Shown here: piece by piece, positions 8,218 to 16,813 of the stretch | How the letters are laid out: every line of letters begins with the position of its first letter | Numbering within the stretch: position 1 is the first letter of the stretch | Assembly: GCF_002101675.1 (NCBI RefSeq) | Contig: NZ_LQOY01000032.1 | Location: forward strand, 28,633 to 92,632 | Direction of reading: 5' to 3' | Length of the DNA stretch: 64,000 nucleotides | Origin: Mycobacterium gordonae | GTDB taxonomy: Bacteria > Actinomycetota > Actinomycetes > Mycobacteriales > Mycobacteriaceae | The notes under the pieces: generated by a model | What the model was told of the DNA's origin: nothing | Seen by the model: only the letters and a program-made list of their open reading frames with translations | Databases searched by the model: none | Program-made: the position numbers and the translations under genes

Positions 8218-9567
8218 ATGGCTGACCTGCCTTTCGGCTTCTCCGGTGGAGATGACCCCGACCGCGAGAAGCGCGAGAAGAACGATCCCAATGCCGGCGC
8301 AGGCAACAACCCCTTCGGCTTCGGCGGCGATTTCGACATGGCCAACCTCGGCCAGCTGTTCACCCGCCTGGGCGAGATGTTCGGTGGTGTGGGCAGCGCG
8401 ATGAGTTCGGGCAAGGACGCCGGCCCGGTGAACTACGACCTGGCCCGCCAGGTTGCCACGAGTTCGATCGGGTTCGTCGCACCGATCCCCGCCACCACCA
8501 ACTCGGCGATCGGCGATGCGGTTCATCTGGCCGAGACGTGGCTGAACGGCGCGACGGCACTACCCGAGGGCACTACCAAGGCGGTCGGCTGGAGCCCGTC
8601 GGACTGGGTTGAGAACACCTTGGGTACCTGGAAGCGGCTGTGCGATCCGATGGCCCAGCAGATCTCGTCCGTGTGGGCGCAATCGCTGCCGGAAGAGGCC
8701 AAGAGCATGGCCGGCCCGCTGCTGCAGATGATGTCCCAGATGGGCGGCATCGCATTCGGCTCTCAGCTCGGCCAGGCATTGGGCCGGCTGTCAAAAGAGG
8801 TGCTGACGTCCACCGACATCGGTCTCCCGCTCGGCCCCAAAGGGGTCGCCGCGCTCCTGCCGGACGCGGTGGAATCCTTCGCGCAGGGCCTTGAGCAGCC
8901 GCGCAGCGAGATCATGACCTTCCTGGCGGCCCGGGAGGCCGCGCACCACCGCCTGTTCAGCCACGTTCCGTGGCTGTCCAGCCAGTTGTTGGGGGCCGTC
9001 GAGGCTTACGCCGCGGGCATGCAGATCGACATGACCGGCATCGAGGAGCTGGCCCGCGATTTCAATCCGGCATCGCTCGCCGATCCGGCCGCCATGGAGC
9101 AGCTGCTGAGCCAGGGCGTCTTCGAACCGAAGGCGACACCCGCGCAGACACAGGCGCTGGAACGGCTCGAGACGCTGCTCGCCCTGATCGAGGGCTGGGT
9201 GCAGACGGTGGTGACCGCCGCACTGGGTGAGCGGCTGCCCGGGGAGGCGGCGCTGAGCGAGACGCTGCGCCGGCGCCGGGCCAGCGGCGGCCCCGCCGAG
9301 CAGACGTTCGCGACCCTGGTCGGGCTGGAGCTGCGGCCGCGCAAACTGCGCGAGGCCGCTGCGTTGTGGCAGCGGCTGACGGAGGCCGCGGGCATGGACG
9401 CGCGCGACGCCGTCTGGCAGCACCCCGACCTGCTGCCCGGGTCCGACGACCTCGACGACCCCGCGGCGTTCATCGACCGCGTGATCGGTGGCGACACCAG
9501 CGGGATCGACGAGGCCCTTTCCGACCTGAACGCCGAACTCGACGATCCGGGTCCCGCGGATAACTGA
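8218..9567 (+). CDS. Zinc-dependent metalloprotease/hydrolase, DUF2342 family (Rv3195-like)
   Basis: A 449-residue actinobacterial protein. The first 60 residues are Gly/Asp-rich and low-complexity (PFGFGGDFDMANLGQLF). The core has the AAREAAHHRLFSHVPWL segment, which corresponds to the metal-binding H-E-x-x-H-like site of the family, with the acidic residue before the two Ala. The tail is rich in Asp. It is divergent from the PDZ protease gene. The family is annotated as putative zinc metallopeptidase or F420-associated hydrolase; neither role has been shown as far as I know. Confidence 0.8.
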   Translation: MADLPFGFSGGDDPDREKREKNDPNAGAGNNPFGFGGDFDMANLGQLFTRLGEMFGGVGSAMSSGKDAGPVNYDLARQVATSSIGFVAPIPATTNSAIGDAVHLAETWLNGATALPEGTTKAVGWSPSDWVENTLGTWKRLCDPMAQQISSVWAQSLPEEAKSMAGPLLQMMSQMGGIAFGSQLGQALGRLSKEVLTSTDIGLPLGPKGVAALLPDAVESFAQGLEQPRSEIMTFLAAREAAHHRLFSHVPWLSSQLLGAVEAYAAGMQIDMTGIEELARDFNPASLADPAAMEQLLSQGVFEPKATPAQTQALERLETLLALIEGWVQTVVTAALGERLPGEAALSETLRRRRASGGPAEQTFATLVGLELRPRKLREAAALWQRLTEAAGMDARDAVWQHPDLLPGSDDLDDPAAFIDRVIGGDTSGIDEALSDLNAELDDPGPADN

Positions 9568-9630
9568 GCCGAGGGCCCCTGTGGATAACTGAGCGAGGCG
9601 TTGCCGCCTGGCGTGCCACAGTTGCTGGTC

Positions 9631-10446
9631 ATGCCGTCCCTGTATGCGCTCGATCCGGCGATGCCGGTGCTGTTACGGCCCGACGGTGTGGTGCAGGTGG
9701 GCTGGGATCCCCGTCGCGCGGTGCTGGTCCGGCCTCCCGGTGAGCTGAGCGCGCCGAGTCTGGCCGCGTTACTGCGGTCCATGCGATCGCCGGTGTCGCT
9801 GACCGAACTGCAGCGCCAGGCCGGTGCCGACCTCACGGATCTGGTCACGGGGCTGGTCGAGGCGGGCGTGGCCACCCGCGGGGAGGGCACCCCGACCGGG
9901 CGGGCGGCTTCCGTCCGGGTTCACGGCCGGGGCCCGCTATCTGACCTGCTGGTACAGGCCCTGCGCTCCTCGGGCGTCCGGACCGGGCACAGCAGCCGGC
10001 CCCACGCCATGGTCACCACCGCCACCGCCGACCTGGTGGTGTTGACAGACTTCCTGGTGGCCGATCCGCGCGTGGTCCGGGACCTGCACAACGCAGGTGT
10101 CCCGCACCTTCCGGTTCGGGTCCGCGACGGCACCGGCCTGGTGGGGCCGCTGGTCTTGCCCGGGATGACCAGCTGCCTGGGCTGCGCTGACTTGCACCGG
10201 CGCGACCGCGACGCGGCGTGGCCGGCCATCGCAGCTCAGCTGCGCGACACCATCGGGGTCGCCGATCGCGCCACCATGCTGGCGACCGCTGCGCTGGCAC
10301 TCAGCCAGGTCAATCAGGTGATCGCCGCGGTGCGCGGGCAGCGGCCCGATCCCCCGGCGGCGCTCAACGCCACGTTGGAGTTCGACCTACGGGCGAGCAC
10401 GATCATGGCCCGGCCGTGGACCCGGCATCCGCTGTGTGCCTGCTAG
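9631..10446 (+). CDS. ThiF/cyclodehydratase-like zinc protein (Rv3196-like)
   Basis: A 271-residue protein resembling the N-terminal region of thiazole/oxazole cyclodehydratase ocin-ThiF proteins. It has an opening winged-helix-like part (LLRPDGVVQVGWDPRRAVLV), then SCLGCADLHRRDRD and a terminal HPLCAC. These CxxC and CxC pairs could hold one structural zinc. No YcaO partner or precursor peptide is encoded nearby, so a RiPP role is not supported here. ATG 9631 is chosen because homologues begin close to the LDPAMPVL segment; a TTG at 9601 with GAGCGAGG before it is the alternative. Confidence 0.75.
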   Translation: MPSLYALDPAMPVLLRPDGVVQVGWDPRRAVLVRPPGELSAPSLAALLRSMRSPVSLTELQRQAGADLTDLVTGLVEAGVATRGEGTPTGRAASVRVHGRGPLSDLLVQALRSSGVRTGHSSRPHAMVTTATADLVVLTDFLVADPRVVRDLHNAGVPHLPVRVRDGTGLVGPLVLPGMTSCLGCADLHRRDRDAAWPAIAAQLRDTIGVADRATMLATAALALSQVNQVIAAVRGQRPDPPAALNATLEFDLRASTIMARPWTRHPLCAC

Positions 10447-10661
10447 CCGAGGCGACCCTGCTCCGGAACGCTCGTGGAGATCGACGCATATGCCCGGCCC
10501 AGGGCGTCCAGTACGTGCTCGTCGAGGGTGCGCTCGTTGCGGTGCTTGTCCAACGTCTCGATGATCGCTCGGAACAAGGCGTCGGCGGCGTCGTGCTGCG
10601 CTTGTTTGGCTGCCATGGCTGTTGCGGTCCACCCTCCGGACGTGAGTTCGATGCGTCGCAC
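10443..10661 (-). CDS. Small conserved mycobacterial protein, unknown function
   Basis: A 72-residue, helix-rich protein (AAKQAQHDAADALFRAIIET, then LDEHVLDALGRAYASIS). I recall close relatives beside Rv3197 in other mycobacteria, but no function. Its TAG overlaps the TAG of the convergent ThiF-like gene in a shared CTAG. The start is uncertain: GTG 10661 gives the full frame, and ATG 10616 would shorten it to 57 residues. Its 5' end lies 53 bases from the divergent ABC1-kinase gene, so they may share a promoter region. Confidence 0.65.
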   Translation of the reverse strand: MRRIELTSGGWTATAMAAKQAQHDAADALFRAIIETLDKHRNERTLDEHVLDALGRAYASISTSVPEQGRLG

Positions 10662-10714
10662 GGATGCGCGACCCGAAGAGACTACATATCTGAAAAGAAC
10701 AACGATTCAATTCA

Positions 10715-12082
10715 ATGCAGACGATGCGCGGGCCGTCGTGGATGATGGGGTATGTGTCAGACATCAAGCGCGGCCGCGCAGCCCGCAACGCAAAGCTAGC
10801 CAGCCTGCCGGTCGGCATGGCCGGCCGGGCGGCTCTCGGGTTCGGCAAGCGGCTGACCGGTAAGTCCAAGGACGAGGTCAACGCAGAGCTGATGGAGAAG
10901 GCGGCCAACCAGCTGTTCACCGTCCTGGGCGAGCTGAAGGGCGGCGCGATGAAGGTCGGGCAGGCGCTGTCAGTCATGGAGGCGGCCATTCCCGAGCAGT
11001 TCGGTGAGCCGTACCGCGAAGCGCTGACCAAGCTGCAGAAGGACGCGCCGCCGCTGCCCGCCGCCAAGGTGCACCGGGTTCTCGACGCGCAATTGGGCAC
11101 CAAGTGGCGGGAACGCTTCGCTTCCTTCAACGACACCCCCGTCGCCTCGGCGAGCATCGGCCAGGTCCACAAGGCCATCTGGTCCGACGGGCGCGAGGTG
11201 GCCGTCAAGATCCAGTACCCGGGCGCCGACGAGGCACTGCGCGCCGACCTCAAGACGATGCAGCGCATGGTCGGGGTGTTCAAGCAGCTGTCCCCCGGCG
11301 CCGACGTGCAGGGCGTGGTCGACGAGCTGATCGAACGCACCGAAATGGAGCTGGACTACCGCCTGGAAGCCGACAACCAGCGCAGGTTCGCCAAGGCGTA
11401 CGAGGGCCACCCCCACTTCGCGGTGCCGCACGTGGTGGCCAGTGCGCCGAAGGTGGTGATCCAGGAATGGATCGACGGTAAGCACATGGCCGAGATCATC
11501 CGGCACGGCTCCCGCGAGGAACGTGACCTGATCGGCATTCGGCTGCTGGAACTGACCTTCGACGCGCCCCGTCGGCTGGAGATGCTGCATGGTGACGCCC
11601 ACCCGGGCAACTTCATGTTGTTGCCCGACGGGCGGATGGGAGTCATCGACTTCGGCGCCGTCGCGCCGTTGCCCGGCGGCTACCCCATCGAGCTCGGCAT
11701 GACCATCCGGTTGGCCCGCGACAAGAACTACGACCTGTTGTTGCCGACCATGGAGAAGGTCGGATTCATTCAGAAGGGTCAGCAGGTGTCGGTCCGCGAG
11801 ATCGACGAGATGCTGCGCCAGTACGTCGAACCGATCGAGGTCGAGGAGTTCCACTACACCCGCAAGTGGCTGCAGCGGATGACGGTCAGCCAGTTCGACC
11901 GCTCGGTGGCCCAGATCAAGACGGCCCGGCAGATGGATCTGCCGCCCAAGCTGGCGATCCCGATGCGGGTGATCGCATCGGTGGCCGCGATCCTGTGCCA
12001 GCTGGATGCGACGGTGCCGATCAAGGCTTTGTCGGAGGAGCTGATTCCCGGCTTCGCCGAGCCGGACGCTGTAGTGGTGTAG
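10715..12082 (+). CDS. ABC1/UbiB-family atypical kinase (Rv3197-like)
   Basis: A 455-residue atypical kinase. It has the signature KxGQ motif (GGAMKVGQALS), the Ala-rich nucleotide loop (VASASIGQVHKA), AVKIQYPG with the core Lys, and the catalytic HGDAHPGNFM and VIDFGAV segments. There are no clear membrane helices. Its M. tuberculosis counterpart Rv3197 has been linked to macrolide tolerance together with WhiB7; that is literature memory, not seen here. It is convergent with whiB7, with only 7 bases between the stop codons. ATG 10715 aligns with the start I recall for Rv3197. Confidence 0.88.
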   Translation: MQTMRGPSWMMGYVSDIKRGRAARNAKLASLPVGMAGRAALGFGKRLTGKSKDEVNAELMEKAANQLFTVLGELKGGAMKVGQALSVMEAAIPEQFGEPYREALTKLQKDAPPLPAAKVHRVLDAQLGTKWRERFASFNDTPVASASIGQVHKAIWSDGREVAVKIQYPGADEALRADLKTMQRMVGVFKQLSPGADVQGVVDELIERTEMELDYRLEADNQRRFAKAYEGHPHFAVPHVVASAPKVVIQEWIDGKHMAEIIRHGSREERDLIGIRLLELTFDAPRRLEMLHGDAHPGNFMLLPDGRMGVIDFGAVAPLPGGYPIELGMTIRLARDKNYDLLLPTMEKVGFIQKGQQVSVREIDEMLRQYVEPIEVEEFHYTRKWLQRMTVSQFDRSVAQIKTARQMDLPPKLAIPMRVIASVAAILCQLDATVPIKALSEELIPGFAEPDAVVV

Positions 12083-12089
12083 ACGCCCG

Positions 12090-12353
12090 TCAGGCGGCCT
12101 CTTTACGAGGCCGCCCTCGGGGACGCTTACGACCGACAACCGAGCCCCGCTCGAAGATCTCGCCGCCCCACACACCCCACGGCTCGGCACGCTCCAGAGC
12201 CGCGGCCAGGCACTGGCGCCGCACCGGACAGTGCACGCAGAGCGTCTTGGCGCGTTCGAGGTCGGCCGGGGTTTCGGCAAACCATAGGTCGGGATCGCCG
12301 GCATGACACGGCAGGGCCGGCTGGGTCGGTCTAGGGACTGTCGAGGCCGACAT
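12090..12353 (-). CDS. whiB7: WhiB7 redox-sensitive transcription factor for intrinsic antibiotic resistance
   Basis: An 87-residue WhiB protein. Four iron-sulfur ligands are C16, C39, C42 and C48. The sigma-binding turn GVWGG is at 60-64 and the C-terminal AT-hook RGRPR at 79-83, which marks the WhiB7 subclass. GAAAGGAC precedes the ATG. WhiB7 binds the primary sigma factor and activates ribosome-protection, efflux and antibiotic-modification genes in mycobacteria. Its long leader (about 300 nt) carries an upstream ORF and tandem hairpins, annotated separately. Confidence 0.97.
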   Translation of the reverse strand: MSASTVPRPTQPALPCHAGDPDLWFAETPADLERAKTLCVHCPVRRQCLAAALERAEPWGVWGGEIFERGSVVGRKRPRGRPRKEAA

Positions 12354-12413
12354 GTCCTTTCACCTGCTTCCTGGTCGGTTGGCTGTCCTTTTGCGTTGAT
12401 CCGGACCAGGGAA

Positions 12414-12431
12414 GTTGTCTGTTGAGACAAC
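12414..12431 (-). promoter_or_regulatory. Second hairpin in whiB7 leader
   Basis: A perfect 7-bp inverted repeat, gttgtct at 12414-12420 and agacaac at 12425-12431, has a 4-base loop. On the whiB7 transcript it comes directly after the larger hairpin and about 60 nt before the start codon. It may be part of the attenuator fold or an anti-anti-terminator element. Confidence 0.55.
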
Positions 12432-12432
12432 A

Positions 12433-12465
12433 ATGGCCACGGATCGACTAGGGGTCCGTGGCCAT
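12433..12465 (-). terminator. Attenuator hairpin in whiB7 leader
   Basis: Perfect 11-bp arms, atggccacgga at 12433-12443 and tccgtggccat at 12455-12465, enclose an 11-base loop. On the whiB7 transcript the stem is followed by TGTTGTCT, a modest U-containing stretch. It lies 14 nt after the stop codon of the leader ORF. WhiB7 expression is known to be controlled by attenuation tied to leader translation, and this hairpin is in the right place to be the terminator. Confidence 0.7.
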
Positions 12466-12479
12466 AGGGCGAAAAGCGT

Positions 12480-12608
12480 TTACGTCTCTACGTTGAGCCT
12501 CACGGACGCTCCAGTCACGGCGGCGACACGGTGCTTCACCGCTGCCGCCGGGCTAGCGGCGGCATGGCGGGTGGCGGTGCGTACGCCGTACCAATCCATC
12601 GAAATCAT
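12480..12608 (-). CDS. whiB7 leader ORF (regulatory uORF), 42 codons
   Basis: A short frame in the whiB7 leader starts MISMDWYGVRTATRH and ends RLNVET. A very strong ribosome site, GGAAGGAGGG at 12618-12627 on the minus strand, precedes the ATG by 9 nt. A second in-frame ATG lies three codons in. It is rich in Ala, Arg and Val codons. A segment near its 3' end (12501-12507, GTCCGTG on the transcript) can pair for 7 bp with the upstream arm of the attenuator hairpin (12454-12460). That gives a possible antiterminator governed by ribosome position. The peptide itself probably has no other role (inference). Confidence 0.8.
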   Translation of the reverse strand: MISMDWYGVRTATRHAAASPAAAVKHRVAAVTGASVRLNVET

Positions 12609-12663
12609 CGCTGGCCACCCTCCTTCCAAATGCGCTACCAGCAGCGGGCAAAATGCGGTTACG

Positions 12664-12703
12664 AGACTAAACCGTACCAGCCGTGATCGGCAACCGATTT
12701 TCT
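12664..12703 (-). promoter_or_regulatory. whiB7 promoter with AT-rich WhiB7 box
   Basis: On the minus strand the order is AGAAAAT (12697-12703), three bases, a -35-like TTGCCG (12688-12693), an 18-base spacer and the -10 TAGTCT (12664-12669). An AT-rich box three bases upstream of -35 is the known arrangement of WhiB7-activated promoters, so autoregulation is expected. Transcription should begin near 12657, giving a leader of about 300 nt. Confidence 0.7.
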
Positions 12704-12723
12704 GACCTGCGGATATGCCGCTT

Positions 12724-14823
12724 TCAATTGGCTTGGCGGACCAGCTCGAGCACCTCGGGTCCGTACTGTTCGAGCTTGCGGGCCCCGATGCCGGGGATGG
12801 CGATCAGCGACGCGTTGTCGGTGGGCCGCAGCTCCGCGATCGCGATCAGGGTGTTGTCGCTGAACACGATGTAGGCCGGCACGTTCTGTTCTTTGGCGGC
12901 TGCCAGACGCCAGTCTTTGAGCTGTAGTAGCAGCTCCTCGTCGACGTCCCCGGCGCAGGTTTCACACCGCCGCAACATGATGGCCGCCGGTGTTGACAGG
13001 TCTTTGTTGCAGACCCTGCAGCGCGCCGGACCCTTATTGCGCCGCGACTTCCCGGGTGCGGCCTCGACCCGGGTCTGCGGGGCGATGCCGTTGAGGAACC
13101 GGGACGGCTTGCGGCTCTGCCGGCCACCCTGGGACCGCGCCAGCGCCCAACTCAGCGCTAAATGCTCTCTGGCCCTGGTGACTCCGACGTAGAGCAGTCG
13201 GCGTTCCTCCTCGACCGGCTCGCTGTCGGGCCCGTGCGCCAGGGCGTGTGAGATGGGCAGCGTGCCGTCGGCCAGACCGACCAGGAACACCGCGTCCCAC
13301 TCCAGACCCTTGGCGGCGTGCAGGGAAGCCAGCGTGACGCCCTGCACCACCGGTGGGTGGCGGGAATCGGCCCGCAGGCGCAACTCGGCCACCAACCCGG
13401 GCAGCTCCAGTCCGGGACGCTGCGCCACTTCGTCATCGACCAGTTCGGCCAGCGCGGTCAGGGCTTCCCAGCGTTCGCGGGCCTTGGTGCCGGCGGGCGG
13501 CTCCGTCGTGAGCCCGAGTGGTTCCAGGACGCCGCGAACGACGTCGGCCAAGGCGCCCTCGGCACCGCGGTCCGCCGCGCGTTGCAGCGCCAGCAAGGCC
13601 TGCTTGATTTCCTGGCGGTTGAAAAAGCCCTCTCCGCCGCGGACCTGGTAGGCGATGCCCGCCTCGGTCAACGCCTCCTCATAGACCTCGGACTGCGCGT
13701 TGACCCGGTAGAGGATCGCGATTTCCGATGGCGCCGTGCCGTTTTCGATCAGCTGCGCGATGGAGGCGGCCACCGCGGCGGCCTCGGTGTGCTCGTCGGG
13801 ATGCTCGCGGAAGGACGGCGCCGGTCCCGGCTCGCGCTGACCGATCAGCTGCAGTTTGCTGCCCGCCACCCGGCCGCGGGCCGCGGCGATCACCTGGTTG
13901 GCCAGCGAGACGACCTGCGGAGTGGAGCGGTAGTCGCGTTCCAGCCGGACCACGGTGGCGTCGGGGAAGCGCCGCGAGAAGTCCAGCAGAAAGCGGGGCG
14001 AGGCGCCGGTGAACGAGTAGATGGTCTGATTCGCGTCGCCGACGACGGTCAGATCGTCGCGGTCGCCCAGCCAGGCCGAGAGCACCCGCTGCTGCAACGG
14101 GGTGACGTCCTGATACTCGTCGACCACGAAGCAGCGGTACCGGTCCCGGAATTCGGCGGCCACCGCGGCGTCGTTCTCGATCGCCGCGGCGGTGTGCAGC
14201 AGCAGGTCGTCGAAATCGAGCAGCGTGACGTCCTCGTCACGGACCTTGAGTGCCTCGTAGGCCGTGTAGACGGCCACCACCTTCTCGGCGTCCAGCGGAA
14301 TGTCCCGGCCGGCGCCCGCCACCGCCCCCGCGTACTGCTCCGGGGTGATCAGTGACGCCTTGGCCCACTCGATCTCCCCGGCCAGGTCGCGCACGTCGTC
14401 GGTGGAGACGTTGAACCGGCAGCGGCTGGCCGCGCGGGCAACGACGGCGAACTTGGTGTCCAGCAGCTCCCAGCGGGTGTTGCCGACCACCCGGGGCCAG
14501 AAGTAGCGCAGCTGGCGGTGCGCGGCGGCGTGGAAGGTGAGGGCCTGTACCGTGCCGACGCGCGAGTCGTTGCGCGCCGCCGCGTCCAGCGCGCGCAGCC
14601 GGGAGCGCATCTCTCCCGCCGCACGCTGGGTGAAGGTGACCGCCAGCACCTGCCCCGCAGCGACGTGTCCGCCGGCGACCAGCTGGGCGATGCGGTGCGT
14701 GATGGTGCGCGTCTTGCCGGTTCCGGCACCGGCCAGGACGCAGACCGGGCCGCGCGGGGCCAGCACGGCTTCGCGCTGCTCGTCGTCCAGCCCCGCGATA
14801 AGGGGATCGGCCATCACCGGCAT
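12724..14823 (-). CDS. uvrD2: UvrD2 superfamily I DNA helicase with HRDC domain
   Basis: A UvrD/Rep-type 3'-5' helicase of 699 residues. It has Walker [11 protein letters not shown], Walker [22 protein letters not shown] and the late [14 protein letters not shown] motif. A tetracysteine element (CRVCNKDL, then RRCETC) links to a C-terminal HRDC domain ([16 protein letters not shown]). This domain order is specific to mycobacterial UvrD2, reported as an essential helicase with DNA-repair roles. Several ATGs lie near the start; 14823 gives the spacing to DPLIAGLDD that I recall for the M. tuberculosis protein, while 14832 and 14814 remain possible. It is upstream of whiB7 on the same strand but separated by that gene's own promoter. 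Confidence 0.95.
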   Translation of the reverse strand: MPVMADPLIAGLDDEQREAVLAPRGPVCVLAGAGTGKTRTITHRIAQLVAGGHVAAGQVLAVTFTQRAAGEMRSRLRALDAAARNDSRVGTVQALTFHAAAHRQLRYFWPRVVGNTRWELLDTKFAVVARAASRCRFNVSTDDVRDLAGEIEWAKASLITPEQYAGAVAGAGRDIPLDAEKVVAVYTAYEALKVRDEDVTLLDFDDLLLHTAAAIENDAAVAAEFRDRYRCFVVDEYQDVTPLQQRVLSAWLGDRDDLTVVGDANQTIYSFTGASPRFLLDFSRRFPDATVVRLERDYRSTPQVVSLANQVIAAARGRVAGSKLQLIGQREPGPAPSFREHPDEHTEAAAVAASIAQLIENGTAPSEIAILYRVNAQSEVYEEALTEAGIAYQVRGGEGFFNRQEIKQALLALQRAADRGAEGALADVVRGVLEPLGLTTEPPAGTKARERWEALTALAELVDDEVAQRPGLELPGLVAELRLRADSRHPPVVQGVTLASLHAAKGLEWDAVFLVGLADGTLPISHALAHGPDSEPVEEERRLLYVGVTRAREHLALSWALARSQGGRQSRKPSRFLNGIAPQTRVEAAPGKSRRNKGPARCRVCNKDLSTPAAIMLRRCETCAGDVDEELLLQLKDWRLAAAKEQNVPAYIVFSDNTLIAIAELRPTDNASLIAIPGIGARKLEQYGPEVLELVRQAN

Positions 14824-14922
14824 GCCGTCCATCTTGGCAGTGCCTGCCGACAAACCGGGCGTGGCTCGTCGCTCGGCGGGCCGAGCCTGGAATGGATCGC
14901 CACCGGGCTAGGTTATCCAGTC

Positions 14923-15168
14923 ATGACTAACGCTGCGCTGACCATGTACACCACCAGCTGGTGTGGCTACTGCTTCCGGCTCAAGACGGCGCTCAAGGCC
15001 CAGGGCATCGCCTACGACGAAGTCGACATCGAACAGGATTCCGCGGCAGCCGATTTCGTCAGCTCCGTCAATGGGGGCAACCGGACCGTGCCGACGGTGA
15101 AGTTCGCCGACGGGTCGACGATGACCAATCCGAGCGCAAGTGAGGTCAAGGCGAAGCTCGCCGGCTGA
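14923..15168 (+). CDS. mrx1: Mycoredoxin-1 (glutaredoxin-like, mycothiol-dependent)
   Basis: An 81-residue glutaredoxin-fold protein with the CGYC redox motif (C14, C17). GGNRTVPTVKF supplies the cis-Pro loop and STMTNPSASEV the C-terminal helix. Mycoredoxin-1 reduces mycothiol-mixed disulfides by a monothiol mechanism in which C14 attacks the S-mycothiolated substrate. ATG 14923 (MTNAALTMYTT) is chosen because the upstream extension is the antisense of uvrD2. It is divergent from uvrD2, matching the M. tuberculosis arrangement. Confidence 0.95.
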   Translation: MTNAALTMYTTSWCGYCFRLKTALKAQGIAYDEVDIEQDSAAADFVSSVNGGNRTVPTVKFADGSTMTNPSASEVKAKLAG

Positions 15169-15236
15169 CCGCGGCGCCGACACGGAAGCGCGATTGGTGC
15201 CCACTCCCGAGTCCGGTCGCCCCTACGATAAGGACT

Positions 15237-15881
15237 ATGGCAGCGGCGCTGGTGGGGCGGGCGATTGTCGTCGTGCTGTGTGCGCTCGCCGCGCTGACCG
15301 GCTGCTCACAGCGCAGCAACACCCCGGCAGCTCCGAGCACTTCGGCGAGCACGGGAGTCGACGCGCTGATCGTCAGCGTGGAAGACGTGCGGCGCATCGC
15401 CAACTACGAAGAACTCACCACCCATGCCCACGCGAACCTGAACCATCCGCCGGCCGGTGACGTCAACGCACCCGGGCCCTGCCGGGCTGCGGGCACCAGC
15501 GATCTCACCTTCGCCGCCGGCTGGACGGAGTTCCGCAGCGCCGGCTACAGCGGAGTGACCGACGACCTCGACCCGGGTGGCCGCACCATGAAGGATTCGG
15601 TCAGTCAGGCCGTCGCGATCTACCCCGACGCCCAGGCAGCCCGGTCCGCCCTCGACCAGCTGGAAGCCTCACTGAATGCTTGCCTGGCATTGAACGACCC
15701 GAAGTACGGCTTCAAGCTGGACAAGCCGGATCCGCTGAGCCTGCGGATCACCGACAATGGGTGGAGTCACCAGTATCGGGCCCGCAAGTCGGTGTTGATG
15801 TCGGTCGGCGTGCTGGGCATCGAACCGGCCGAGCGGATTGCCAGCACGATCCTGGACAACATCTGCGACCGGATCAAGTAG
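15237..15881 (+). CDS. Lipoprotein with PknH-type sensor domain
   Basis: A 214-residue secreted lipoprotein. The signal peptide ends in the lipobox ALTGC with C23 as the lipidated residue. The mature part resembles the extracellular PknH_C sensor-like domain found in mycobacterial Lpp proteins. It has a Cys in GPCRAAG, a Cys in LNACLAL and a final CDRIK, and a VSQAVAIYPDAQAARSALDQ helix. AAGGAC sits just upstream of the ATG. It lies 68 bases after mrx1 and is convergent with nudC. The ligand is unknown. Confidence 0.75.
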   Translation: MAAALVGRAIVVVLCALAALTGCSQRSNTPAAPSTSASTGVDALIVSVEDVRRIANYEELTTHAHANLNHPPAGDVNAPGPCRAAGTSDLTFAAGWTEFRSAGYSGVTDDLDPGGRTMKDSVSQAVAIYPDAQAARSALDQLEASLNACLALNDPKYGFKLDKPDPLSLRITDNGWSHQYRARKSVLMSVGVLGIEPAERIASTILDNICDRIK

Positions 15882-15887
15882 CGGTCA

Positions 15888-16805
15888 TCAGTCCCCGGCC
15901 GCCCACGATTCTATGATCACCCGGGCGATCGAAATCGACCCCGGCAGAAGCAGTTTGGACTCGGATCCGCTGGACCAGTCGCCGGCGTCGAGTGCCGCCC
16001 GGATCTCGTCGCGGGTGAACCAGGCCGCTTCGGCGATCTCGCCGTCGTTGAACGAGAAGGGCTCGTCCGGGTCGCCCAGGGCGTGGAACCCGACCATCAG
16101 CGAGCGCGGGAACGGCCAGGGCTGGCTGCCGAGGTAGCGCACGTCGCGCACGGTCAGGCCGATTTCCTCACGAATCTCCCGGGCAACACAGACTTCGAAC
16201 GACTCGCCGGCCTCGACGAAGCCGGCCAGCAGGGAGAACATCCGTTGCGGCCAGACCGTCTGCCTGGCCAGCACCGCACGGTCGCCGCCGTCGTGGACCA
16301 GGCAGATGACCGCCGGGTCGATGCGGGGAAACTCTTCGTGGCCGGTGAGCGGGTTGACGCGCGCCCAGCCGGCGCGCGCGGGTTTGGTGGGTGTGCCGTC
16401 GACCGGGCTGAATCGGGCGCTGTCGTGCCAGTTCAACAGAGCCAACGCCGAGGACACCAGCTGGCTGCTGGTGTCGTCGATGATGCGTCCGAGCCTGCGC
16501 AGATCCAGCACCTCGACTTCCCCGTCGTCAGGGGGCTGCAGCGGGCCCCGGATCGCCCAGACGTGGCGCCCGGCATCGATGCGGCCCAGGAACACCGCTT
16601 CGGCGGGTGGTTTGTCGCCCAGCGCGGCCGCCGGGCCGAGCACTACTTTGCCGCCGGCGGCCAGCACCTGGTTGCGGGAATCGACGCGCAGCAGAGCGGC
16701 GTCGGGCCAGCCGGCCGCGGCGGCGTCGATGTCGGTGCGCAGCTGGTCGGCGCGGTCGGCGCCGACCCGGGACAACAGCGGAACGTCACGCAGCCGAAAG
16801 TCCAC
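15888..16805 (-). CDS. nudC: NAD(H) diphosphatase NudC (Nudix hydrolase)
   Basis: A 305-residue Nudix hydrolase. The Nudix box is GFVEAGESFEVCVAREIREE, directly followed by IGL. The SQPWPFPRSLM segment after it is the specificity motif of NADH pyrophosphatases. The zinc-ribbon cysteines of E. coli NudC are absent, as in mycobacterial homologues. It cleaves NAD(H) to NMN(H) and AMP. The start is GTG 16805. It is the last gene of the adnA-adnB-potassium-channel-nudC series, beginning 8 bases after the channel stop codon. Confidence 0.93.
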   Translation of the reverse strand: MDFRLRDVPLLSRVGADRADQLRTDIDAAAAGWPDAALLRVDSRNQVLAAGGKVVLGPAAALGDKPPAEAVFLGRIDAGRHVWAIRGPLQPPDDGEVEVLDLRRLGRIIDDTSSQLVSSALALLNWHDSARFSPVDGTPTKPARAGWARVNPLTGHEEFPRIDPAVICLVHDGGDRAVLARQTVWPQRMFSLLAGFVEAGESFEVCVAREIREEIGLTVRDVRYLGSQPWPFPRSLMVGFHALGDPDEPFSFNDGEIAEAAWFTRDEIRAALDAGDWSSGSESKLLLPGSISIARVIIESWAAGD

Positions 16806-16813
16806 GTAGTTGC

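Noticed and set aside
10970..12433. 487-codon minus-strand frame across the ABC1-kinase gene and whiB7
   Set aside because: It would cover whiB7 in another frame; composition is that of a shadow frame.
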